Source: JBKPNX01 sp046732855
Lineage (GTDB): Bacteria; Pseudomonadota; Alphaproteobacteria; Geminicoccales; Geminicoccaceae
Length of the DNA: 64,000 bases
Assembly: GCA_046732855.1 (NCBI GenBank)
Contig: JBKPNX010000046.1
Coordinates: 1-64,000, forward strand
Direction: 5' to 3'
Numbering within the stretch: position 1 is the stretch's first letter; each line of letters begins with the position of its first letter. Below are positions 53,766 to 64,000 of this stretch, piece after piece. The notes under the pieces are model-generated. The model saw only the letters and a list, made by a program, of their open reading frames with translations, was not told the DNA's origin and made no database searches. The translations under genes were made by a program, and so were the position numbers.

Positions 53766-53794
53766 GGCGGTCGTTCGCGACCGCCTCTTTTTTT
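53766..53794 (+). terminator. Intrinsic terminator with UUCG tetraloop
   Basis: Perfect 8-bp stem GGCGGTCG / CGACCGCC closed by TTCG, followed by TCTTTTTTT. It ends the transcript of the small gene at 53475 and insulates the methionine operon. Confidence 0.93.
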
Positions 53795-53799
53795 GTCCG

Positions 53800-53835
53800 T
53801 TGACATCGGCATATAAAAAAATGTACATATGTTCA
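53800..53835 (+). promoter_or_regulatory. Promoter and ArsR-type operator of the methionine operon
   Basis: TTGACA (53800-53805) begins a promoter whose -10 lies in the A+T-rich run 53811-53830. Overlapping it is a near-perfect 14-base palindrome TGTACATATGTTCA (53822-53835), differing at one position from the TGAACA-TGTTCA type recognised by ArsR/SmtB-family repressors. It sits 19 bases before the start of the ArsR-domain gene, so autoregulation is the simplest reading. Confidence 0.7.
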
Positions 53836-53853
53836 TCGCGGGAGCGAGCGACC

Positions 53854-54861
53854 ATGTTGTTGGCCCAACCCGATACCCTCGATTCCCTCCTGGTCGGCCT
53901 GCGCGCCGCGGCGGACGCCAGCCGCCTCCGCCTCCTCGCCATCTGCACCCAGGGCGAGTGGACCGTGACGGAGTTGACCCAGGTGCTGGGTCAGAGCCAG
54001 CCGCGCGTGTCGCGCCACCTCAAGCTGCTCGCCGACGCCGGCCTGCTCGAGCGTTTTCGCGAGGGTAGCTGGGTGTTTTACCGGCGCGCCCGCGTCGGAG
54101 CCGGTGGCCGCCTCGCCCGCAACCTGTGCCGCATGCTGCCGGCTGAGGATAGCGACCTCGCGCTCGATCGTCAGCGCCTGGCGGCGGTGCGCGCGGCACG
54201 GCAGGACCAGGCTGCGCAATACTTCGCGAGCCATGCCGGCAGCTGGGACCAGGTGCGCTCGCTCTATGTCGACGAGGCCAAGGTCGAGGCCGCGCTGCTC
54301 GGCATATTCGGCGAGCAGCCGCCGCGCAATCTTCTCGACGTCGGCACCGGCACCGGCCGCATCCTGCAGCTGTTCGCTCCGCGCATCGGGTTCGGGTTGG
54401 GAATCGACCTGTCGCGCGAGATGCTGAACGTGGCACGCGCCAATCTCGACCGCACCAGCCTGCGCAACTGCCAGGTGCGCCACGGCGACATGTACCACGT
54501 GCCGCTGCCCGACGGCTCGTTCGACGCGGCGACCATGCACAACGTGCTGCACTTCGCCGACGACCCGAGTGCGGCTTTGGCCGAGGCGGCGCGCGTGCTG
54601 CGCCCGGGCGGGCGTCTGGTCGTGATCGACTTCGTCCGCCACGAGCTCGAGTTCCTGCGCCGCGAGCACGCCCACCGGCGCCTGGGCTTCACCGACACCG
54701 AGATGCACGGCTGGTTCGTCGCGGCCGGGCTGACGCCCGAGCCGCCGGTCCGCCTCGCCGGCGAGCCGTTGACGGTCGTTATCTGGACGGCGCGTCGCGC
54801 CGGCGCGAGCGACGCCGACGAGCTTTCTTCTGCACCCCTGGAACGGAGCGCGGTGGCATGA
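53854..54861 (+). CDS. ArsR-family HTH regulator fused to a SAM-dependent methyltransferase
   Basis: A 335-residue protein. Residues 1-90 are a winged-helix ArsR domain (RLRLLAICTQGEWTVTELTQVL, QPRVSRHLKLLADAGLLERF) lacking the usual metal-binding CxC. Residues about 110-315 are a class-I methyltransferase: DVGTGTGRILQLF at about 162, GIDLSREMLNVARANL, FDAATMHNVLHFADDP, RVLRPGGRLVVIDF. It overlaps metF by four bases (ATGA), so it probably controls the methionine/SAM cycle, possibly sensing SAM or SAH through the fused domain. Sensing is inference. Confidence 0.92.
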   Translation: MLLAQPDTLDSLLVGLRAAADASRLRLLAICTQGEWTVTELTQVLGQSQPRVSRHLKLLADAGLLERFREGSWVFYRRARVGAGGRLARNLCRMLPAEDSDLALDRQRLAAVRAARQDQAAQYFASHAGSWDQVRSLYVDEAKVEAALLGIFGEQPPRNLLDVGTGTGRILQLFAPRIGFGLGIDLSREMLNVARANLDRTSLRNCQVRHGDMYHVPLPDGSFDAATMHNVLHFADDPSAALAEAARVLRPGGRLVVIDFVRHELEFLRREHAHRRLGFTDTEMHGWFVAAGLTPEPPVRLAGEPLTVVIWTARRAGASDADELSSAPLERSAVA

Positions 54862-55778
54862 GCGCGAGCAGGGCCCGAGCGTTTTCCGAGCGCCGCTTCG
54901 CGTGGCTCGAGGAGCCGTTGCCGGAAGTGGCGATCTCGTTCGAGTTCTTCCCGCCCAAGACCGCCGATGCCGAGGCGCGCCTGTGGCAGGCAGTCGACCG
55001 GCTGGCGCCGTTTCACCCGAGCTACGTCTCGGTCACCTGCGGCGCCGGCGGCAACCCGGCGGAGGGCACTGCGGTCCTGGTCCACGGGCTGTGCGACCGC
55101 GCCCGGCTGAACGCAGCCGCTCACCTCACCTGCGCCACCGCGCCGCGCGCCACGATCGATGCCATCGCCGAGCGCTACTTGCAGAACGGCATCCGCCACA
55201 TCGTCGCGCTGCGGGGCGATCCGCCCAAGGGGCCCGCGCTGCGCCCGAATGGCGCCCATTACGCCTTCGCCGCCGATCTGGTCGGCGCGCTGCGCCGGAT
55301 CGGCGAGTTCGAGATCAGCGTCGCGGCCTATCCCGAGCCCCATCCGGAGGCGGTCAGCGCCGAGGCCGACTTCGCCAATCTCAAGCGCAAGATCGACGCC
55401 GGCGCCAGCCGCGCCATCACCCAGTACTGCTTCGATACCGACGCCGTGCTGCGCCTGCGCGACCGCATGATCGCCGCAGGCATCCGGGCGCCGCTCGCGG
55501 TCGGCATCCTGCCGGTGCACAACTTCACCCAGGTGCGCCGGTTCAGCGAGCGCTGCGGCGCCGCGGTGCCGGACTGGCTCGGCGACCTGTTCGACGGCCT
55601 CGACGACGATCCCGAGCAGCAGGCCCTGGTCGCCGCGTGTGTCGCCGCCGAGCAGGCGCGCCGCCTGATCGTCGAAGGCATCCGGGAGCTGCATTTCTAC
55701 ACCCTTAACCGCGCCGAGCTAACGATTGCGGCGTGCCGGCTGCTCGGCGTGCGCCCGGCGCTGGCCTGCGCGGCCTGA
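54858..55778 (+). CDS. metF: Methylenetetrahydrofolate reductase
   Basis: A 306-residue TIM-barrel flavoenzyme that makes 5-methyl-THF for methionine synthesis. SFEFFPPKT carries the catalytic E29; YVSVTCGAGG, HLTCATA, GIRHIVALRGDPP and NLKRKIDAGASRAITQYCFD are all canonical. ATG overlaps the regulator stop as ATGA. Followed by metH after 22 bases, so the operon makes and uses methyl-THF. Confidence 0.96.
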   Translation: MSASRARAFSERRFAWLEEPLPEVAISFEFFPPKTADAEARLWQAVDRLAPFHPSYVSVTCGAGGNPAEGTAVLVHGLCDRARLNAAAHLTCATAPRATIDAIAERYLQNGIRHIVALRGDPPKGPALRPNGAHYAFAADLVGALRRIGEFEISVAAYPEPHPEAVSAEADFANLKRKIDAGASRAITQYCFDTDAVLRLRDRMIAAGIRAPLAVGILPVHNFTQVRRFSERCGAAVPDWLGDLFDGLDDDPEQQALVAACVAAEQARRLIVEGIRELHFYTLNRAELTIAACRLLGVRPALACAA

Positions 55779-55800
55779 GTCGACGCTCCCCGGAGTCGGA

Positions 55801-59304
<3,504 letters not shown>

Positions 59305-59393
59305 GGCTGTGGGCGCGCCCCGAGCTCGTCCTAAGTGAGCGCTGCTGGTGCAACGCTGTTGCCTTTGAGGCGCGTGGTCGGTACGTGTCCGCC

Positions 59394-60557
59394 ATGACCA
59401 TGAGGATCGTCGAGCTGTACGAAGCGTTGCGCGCAGCCGGGGCACCCGAAGACAAGGCGCAGACGGCGGTCCCAATTCTCCTAGTTTCGTTAATTGCGAT
59501 GCTTTCTGGATCTTCAGTGGCATTTGGTCTACCAGTATTTCGTGGAACAGATAGCCTTTATCAGCCTCTCGTTTCCGAGTCGGATTGGGAAGCGGACGGG
59601 ATGAGAGATTTCCACCAAATAAATATTTATATGCGCGAGAACGGCAAGGATTATGATTTTAAGCCTTGCCCGACAAGACCAGGGCACCCCGCCTACCTTC
59701 TTTGCATGGCGTCCGGAGTAGTAATATGCGACAAAAGGGTGACAGGTGTGGGGACTTTGATGGGAGTTGAGGGCCGTTTAGTGGATGTTATTTCTACCGC
59801 CTCGCACGTTTTTGTCTGGCCCGATAATACTCCTCACGAAAAATGCAGTTTTCATCCTGGAGGCCCCCATTCCGCTGGGTTTCCAATTTGGACAATACCG
59901 CTCCCAATGGATTTAGTCGAAGCGGAATCTATGCGGAAAAGAATAGGGCGTTTGGCGTTTTGGATCGAAGGATTTCGGACACTTTAGCAGCTGTAGCCTA
60001 CGGAACATTATCCAATGATGAATTGGGGCAATTGAGAAAGTCGTCGCAATTTTATCAGATTTCATATGATCCAAAGACAAAAGGGCTCATTTATTCTGAT
60101 GGTTGCGGGCCTGTCGAGCGTGCTGCTGGACAGTATGGCGGCGGATATATAGAAAGCGAGTTCAAGCATAATTGCAATACTATCGAAGGGTCCTCTGGAG
60201 GAGGTCAATTTGCAGTTGATATGACTGATAGTAGTAAGTCTTGGATATATTGTGTCCATTCATCAGATACCCAAAGCCCTTGGGGAGTTAAATTTGACCC
60301 GGCAAAGGATACGGGAATGTGCGCTAACTTTGATGAGGGTTTTCTACAGCGTCTTGAGCAAAATGCCCGGCTCGAAACTTTGCCCCCCAGCGCTCGCCGA
60401 AAATGATCGCCGCTTCGGCCGCGTGGATATCGGGCTCGCGGCGATCCGCGGTGAGCTCAAGGCGCTCGAGGGTCAAGTCGTCATGTTGAAATGGATCACC
60501 GGCGCCATTTTCGCCGGCATTCTGGCCCTGATCCTGCGCACCTTTGTGCAGGGATGA
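59394..60557 (+). pseudogene. Small coiled-coil membrane protein gene split by an AT-rich insertion
   Basis: The left piece (59394-59468) encodes MRIVELYEALRAAGAPEDKA, a helical N-terminus. The right piece (60390-60557) encodes ALAENDRRFGRVDIGLAAIR, then a coiled coil and a terminal transmembrane helix ending ALILRTFVQG. Joined, they give a coherent small protein of about 80 residues like many GC-rich bacterial coiled-coil/one-helix (CCDC90/DUF1640-like) proteins. Both pieces are GC-rich and in the same frame; the 921 bases between them are conspicuously AT-rich and encode a protease. No target-site duplication is visible. The exact join is inferred. Confidence 0.65.
59469..60406 (+). pseudogene. 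Trypsin-like serine protease, frameshifted, in the AT-rich insert
   Basis: A secreted protease-like gene in two frames. The first part has a hydrophobic signal (VPILLVSLIAMLSGSSVAFG) and the His-box STASHVF near 59800; it runs to a stop at 59987. The second part, one base out of phase, gives NRAFGVLDRRIS (Asp-box region, near 59940-59975) and the nucleophile motif IEGSSGGGQFAVD (Ser at 60194-60196), ending at 60406. A single-base deletion near 59930-59950 would explain the break. No start codon precedes the signal peptide inside the insert, so translation may begin in the host gene at 59394. Confidence 0.65.
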
Positions 60558-60686
60558 GAGGGCGCCGCGCGGCGGATCGCCGGAGCATGTGACCGCGAAA
60601 AGGGTATTTCCGGGATGTTCCAGCAGGCAGCGTACGCTACATCCTCGGCGGTTCAACCCGATTCTGTGGCATCGTGGAGATAGGCG

Positions 60687-61094
60687 ATGAAGCTCACGCT
60701 GCACCACATCAATTTCTGCTCGACCAATGTGCCGGCGATGGACGAGTTCTACCGCTCGGTGCTCGGCCTGGACCCGGAGCCGAGCATGAACGCGAGCCGG
60801 GTGTTGAGCCAGGGGTACGCGGGCGACGTCGCGTTCGTCACCGACGGCACGACCCAGGTGCATCTCGCGGAGAAGGACCTCGAGGTCGGCTTCCGCATGG
60901 GCCAAGCGATCAACCCCGTGGAGCGGGGCCACATCGCGTTTCGCACCGACGACATCGCCGCCTTCAAGCGGCGCCTGGAAGAGAAGGGGATCCCCTATGC
61001 CGACTATGGCGGCTTCGCGATGAGCGGCTGGCAGCAGATCTTCTTCCACGACCCGGAAGGCAACGTGATCGAGGTCCATCAGGTCCGCTCCTGA
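60687..61094 (+). CDS. VOC superfamily (glyoxalase/dioxygenase fold) protein
   Basis: A 135-residue VOC protein with two beta-alpha-beta-beta-beta modules. Metal ligands are visible: H6/H7 in LTLHHINFC, H in GHIAFRTDDI and the terminal Glu in FFHDPEGNVIEVHQ. The substrate cannot be assigned. GGAG lies 8 bases before the ATG. Confidence 0.9.
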   Translation: MKLTLHHINFCSTNVPAMDEFYRSVLGLDPEPSMNASRVLSQGYAGDVAFVTDGTTQVHLAEKDLEVGFRMGQAINPVERGHIAFRTDDIAAFKRRLEEKGIPYADYGGFAMSGWQQIFFHDPEGNVIEVHQVRS

Positions 61095-61407
61095 CCGTGA
61101 CTGCCGGACTCTCGGCCTGGCACAGCTCAGCTTGACCCACGCCCCCGACCCTCCATCAGGCAAAGCGGCTGGCGCGGGTTGCGGCGTCCGGCTTATCAAG
61201 CCGGTCCCGCAATCCAGAATCCGAGCACGGCCACAGCGCCGCGGGCCCATGCCGGCGCGCCTTTGCCATGTCCGCGTGCGCCGCCCGGAACGCCAAACCG
61301 CCGGTCAAAGCGCCGGCGTCCCCTTTGCCGCTGAAGCGGGCTTGATCGTGCGCGCGGTCGTGCCAGGATGGCGACCACGATCGGCGACCCAAGCCCGAGG
61401 CCGAGCC
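61095..61407. other. Gene-free interval
   Basis: 313 bases between the VOC gene and the lipoprotein gene. No supported frame, hairpin or repeat. Confidence 0.4.
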
Positions 61408-61941
61408 ATGACCACGCGCGCGGCTTTTCTCACTCTGGCCTTCCTCGCGGGATGCGCGGCGGCGACGCGCGATCCTGCGCCCGCCCCCGCAACGCCCGGA
61501 GCGGCGACGCGGGCGGTCCAGACCGCCGGACCCCGGGCGTCCGACTGGGCGCTGGCCGCCATCAGCACTCCGTTCGTGTTCGCCTTTCGCGTGGTGGCGT
61601 GCGCAGCCACGGCGGTCGTGGCCGCGCCCACCGCCGGCTTGCTGACCCTCACGCCGGATCCTCAGCCGGGCCTGGCGTATCTGCGCGATGGCCTCGGCCA
61701 GAACTGCGGCCCGCCGTACGCCATGCCCGTGCCGGTCGCCGCACAATGGCCCGTCGCGCCGGACGCTGGCTACCTTTCGGAGCGGGCGTTCAATTACTCT
61801 CCCGCGCCGGATGTGTTGTACTATCCCGCACCCGGGCTCCGTCGCTATCCAGAGCCGGATCTCGGCCGCCGTTCGCAGTCGGGTTTGGGCCAACCGCGCC
61901 CCTTGACCCCCTACGGCGGGCCTGCGATCAGGGCGCCCTGA
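61408..61941 (+). CDS. Hypothetical lipoprotein
   Basis: A 177-residue protein with the lipobox LAFLAGC (Cys about 16), an Ala/Pro-rich linker, a hydrophobic stretch FVFAFRVVACAATAVVAAPTAGLL that could span or associate with the membrane, and a Pro/Tyr-rich tail (YSPAPDVLYYPAPGLRRYPE). No family recognised. ATG at 61408 is chosen because the lipobox follows directly. Confidence 0.65.
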   Translation: MTTRAAFLTLAFLAGCAAATRDPAPAPATPGAATRAVQTAGPRASDWALAAISTPFVFAFRVVACAATAVVAAPTAGLLTLTPDPQPGLAYLRDGLGQNCGPPYAMPVPVAAQWPVAPDAGYLSERAFNYSPAPDVLYYPAPGLRRYPEPDLGRRSQSGLGQPRPLTPYGGPAIRAP

Positions 61942-62353
61942 TCGCGCTACCCGCGCAGTCGGCCCGGACTGCCGCCTACCGGTCCGCTTGGACCATGCAA
62001 CGCCTCCGGCGCCGCCGGGATTGCCGCGTCCGATCCCCCGTACTCGCGTCGGAGGCGCCGGGCCTGCTCGACACACCGCGGCCCAGCCCTGCTCGCGCCG
62101 TACCCACGAATTCGAGTAACTTTTCAGTTCCGATGGTCCTGATGGCCCGACGTCCGTGGACCCGCTGCGAAAGCCTGCGGCGATTGGGCGGCGGACCACC
62201 TACCCGCGAGTGTCCGGTGCATGCATTTGCGAGCGGGGATGGCGATGCCCGCAACGGCTGGGCCGCCGCCGCAGCGCGACCTTGGCGCTTGCTTCAGCCT
62301 CTGGAGGTTCGTATTGCCATCGTATCTCAAGGCCCACGACGAAGGTCAGGCCC
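61942..62353. other. Gene-free interval before the decayed antitoxin
   Basis: 412 bases. Every frame is short and low in coding character. It may contain further decayed sequence linked to the antitoxin remnant that follows, but nothing can be named. Confidence 0.4.
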
Positions 62354-62568
62354 GTGCGTGTCACGCGATGGGGCACCACTCTTGCCGCGCAGCTGCCCCA
62401 AGCCGTGGCCGAGCAGGCGCAGCTGGAGGAGGGATAGCAGATCGACATCGCCGGCAGCGACGGACGCATCACCATTCAGCGTCCGGCTCCCGCTGCAGCC
62501 TGGACGAGCGGGTGGAGCAGATCACTTCGGACGACCGGCAGGAGCTTTCGGAACTGCGCGCGACGTAG
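62354..62568 (+). pseudogene. Decayed MazE/AbrB-type antitoxin
   Basis: From the GTG at 62354 the reading VRVTRWGTTLAAQLPQAVAE matches the N-terminal MazE/AbrB fold. A TAG at 62435-62437 stands where the family has an acidic residue before QIDIAGSDGRITIQRP. The typical tail (CSLDERVEQITSDDRQELSE) continues in another frame after about 62485. So the gene has one nonsense codon and one frameshift, and no toxin gene follows. Confidence 0.7.
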
Positions 62569-62633
62569 TACGTTGGCCTCCGATCGGGAGTCCATGGCGG
62601 CGGAACGGGGTTGCCGCGCTCGGGCGCTCTGCG

Positions 62634-62834
62634 ATGGACCTGCTGCACGCGCTGCTCAATCTTGCCGATGCGGTCTCGACCGCGGTCGGGCTGACCGCGT
62701 TCTGGTACGCCTGGGTGCGGCCCGCGGACCAGCGCGCGCTACGGCTGCCGGCAAGCGCGAGCGCGCCGGAAGAGCTGGAGCGCTTCCTGCGCGCGGCGAC
62801 CCTGAACAGACCGTCCGGTCAGGGAATCGGCTGA
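62634..62834 (+). CDS. Small membrane-associated hypothetical protein
   Basis: A 66-residue frame, MDLLHALLNLADAVSTAVGL then TAFWYAWVRPADQRALRLP, with one probable N-terminal helix and a charged tail. It may be a real small membrane protein, but the ribosome site is poor and the neighbourhood is decayed. Confidence 0.45.
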   Translation: MDLLHALLNLADAVSTAVGLTAFWYAWVRPADQRALRLPASASAPEELERFLRAATLNRPSGQGIG

Positions 62835-62925
62835 GCGCAGCGCGCGTGGGCGTGCACCGTCCAGAGTGACAGGCCACCTCAGCCGCGCTGGTGGCGTGAG
62901 GGCGAGCCTACGCTGAACCGCTGTT

Positions 62926-64000
62926 TCAGCCGGGCGGCTTCGCGCGCAGAAAATCGAAGTCGCAGCCCAGATCGGCCGGCAGGACGTGATCGTGGTAGAG
63001 CCTTGCGTAGCCGCGCGCGGGCGACGGGCGGTCTTGACGCAGGGCAGCGCGCCGGCGCGCCAGCTCCTCTTCCGCAACCAGCAGGTCGAGCCGTCGTGCG
63101 GCGACGCTCAACCGGATCCGATCGCCGCTTTGGACCAGCCCGAGCGGACCGCCTAGCGCCGCCTCGGGCGTGACGTGCAGCACGATCGTGCCGAACGCGG
63201 TACCGCTCATGCGCGCATCCGAGATGCGGATCATGTCCTTGACGCCGGCGCGCGCGAGCTTGCCGGGGATCGGCAGGTAGCCGGCCTCGGGCATGCCGGT
63301 GCCGCTCTTCGGCCCGGCGTTCTGCAGGACCAGCACGTCGTCGGGCGCGACCTCGAGGTCGGGATCGTCGATGCGCGCCGCGAGATCCTCGAGGCTTGCG
63401 AACACGACCGCCCGACCCTCGTGCTCGAACAGCCGGGCATCCGCCGCCGAGCGCTTGAGGATCGCGCCGCCCGGCGCGAGCGAGCCGAACAGCGCGACCA
63501 GGCCGCCGACCTCGGAGACCGGCTCGGCGAGCGGCCGCACCACGCTGCGATCGACCCAGTCCGGCTCGGCCTCGAGCCGCCCCCGCAGCGTCTCACCGCC
63601 GACTGACGTCGTCTCCAGGTTCAGCAGCGGCCGGAGCTCGCGCAGCACCGCGCCGAGGCCGCCGGCCGCGAACAGGTCCTCCATGTAGTGCGGCCCGGTC
63701 GGCTTGAGGTCGACCAGCACCGGCGTGCGGTCGCTCAGCTCGTTGAACCGCAGCAGCGGCACCTCGATCCCGGCGCGGCCGGCGATCGCGGCGAGATGCA
63801 GGATGCCGTTGGTCGAGCCGCCGATCGCGAGCAGCACGGCGAGCGCGTTCTCGACCGCGTCGGGCGTCACGATCTGGCGCGGCGTCGGCCCGCCGCCCTG
63901 CGCCAGGGCCACGGCCCGCATGCCGCTCGCTTCGCCCGCGCGCAGACGGTCGGCGTGCACCGCCGGGATGGCCGCGGTGCCGGGCAGCATCATGCCGAGC
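62926..64000 (-). CDS. IlvD/Edd family dehydratase, N-terminus cut by the window edge
   Basis: The C-terminal 357 residues of a dehydratase that removes water from a 2,3-dihydroxy acid (dihydroxy-acid dehydratase or sugar-acid dehydratase such as L-arabinonate type). Seen: MMLPGTAAIPAVHADRL, AIGGSTNGILHLAAIAGRAG, LKPTGPHYMEDLFAAGG, GPKSGTGMPEAGYLPIP, and KDMIRISDARMSGTAFGTIVLHVTPEAALGGPL. The tail LYHDHVLPADLGCDFDFL is closer to sugar-acid dehydratases than to IlvD. The iron-sulfur cysteines lie upstream of the edge. No stop or start is seen at base 64000, so the gene continues. Confidence 0.92.
   Translation of the reverse strand, partial: LGMMLPGTAAIPAVHADRLRAGEASGMRAVALAQGGGPTPRQIVTPDAVENALAVLLAIGGSTNGILHLAAIAGRAGIEVPLLRFNELSDRTPVLVDLKPTGPHYMEDLFAAGGLGAVLRELRPLLNLETTSVGGETLRGRLEAEPDWVDRSVVRPLAEPVSEVGGLVALFGSLAPGGAILKRSAADARLFEHEGRAVVFASLEDLAARIDDPDLEVAPDDVLVLQNAGPKSGTGMPEAGYLPIPGKLARAGVKDMIRISDARMSGTAFGTIVLHVTPEAALGGPLGLVQSGDRIRLSVAARRLDLLVAEEELARRRAALRQDRPSPARGYARLYHDHVLPADLGCDFDFLRAKPPG

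Overview
The window reads as a GC-rich (visibly about two-thirds G+C) chromosomal segment of a free-living alphaproteobacterium, most likely in or near Rhodospirillales. Support for this is inferential: several high-affinity ABC uptake systems, CO-dehydrogenase/xanthine-dehydrogenase type molybdoenzymes, an ArsR-methyltransferase fusion in front of metF-metH, an mlaA-mlaC pair, and a symporter-histidine kinase fusion. No rRNA, tRNA, CRISPR array, transposase or phage gene was found. About 63 genes or gene remnants are supported.

Layout. 1-3.3 kb: a truncated M23 peptidase lipoprotein, small envelope/hypothetical genes and an SDR oxidoreductase. 3.4-9.3 kb: two paralogous orphan family-1 binding proteins with a MazE/MazF-type toxin-antitoxin pair between them, a secreted cache-domain protein and a family-5 (peptide/nickel type) binding protein. 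9.3-25.5 kb: what looks like a catabolic island. It holds a four-gene molybdenum hydroxylase operon (FAD subunit, Mo subunit, 2Fe-2S subunit, second Mo subunit), two cupins, a complete BMP-type (nucleoside-like) ABC importer, an isochorismatase-family amidohydrolase, a cyclase-family hydrolase, a 3-hydroxyisobutyrate-dehydrogenase-like enzyme and a flavin monooxygenase of the 2,6-dihydroxypyridine 3-hydroxylase type. Together these suggest import and stepwise hydroxylation, ring opening and deamidation of an N-heterocycle, perhaps a pyridine or purine. 25.7-31.6 kb: an EamA transporter with an extreme histidine-rich tail, then a complete Liv-type ABC importer.

31.9-43.8 kb: rpe, a gene-poor stretch with an isolated strong terminator, and a three-gene translationally coupled operon ending in a lipoprotein that fuses a trypsin-like domain to a formylglycine-generating-enzyme (FGE/SUMF1) domain. 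Then come transaldolase, a frameshifted HerA-like ATPase, a PQQ-type sugar dehydrogenase lipoprotein, a SnoaL-like protein and an MFS transporter. 44-51.6 kb: an amidase, a UvrD/Rep helicase, and a response regulator next to a sodium:solute symporter-histidine kinase fusion (CrbS/CbrA-like). 51.7-59.3 kb: mlaC/mlaA, then a well-defined terminator and an ArsR-type operator in front of ArsR-methyltransferase-metF-metH.

59.4-64 kb: an AT-rich segment of about 0.9 kb, carrying a frameshifted trypsin-like protease, splits a small coiled-coil membrane protein gene. It is followed by a VOC protein, a lipoprotein, a decayed MazE-type antitoxin and the C-terminal part of an IlvD/Edd-family dehydratase that runs off the right edge.
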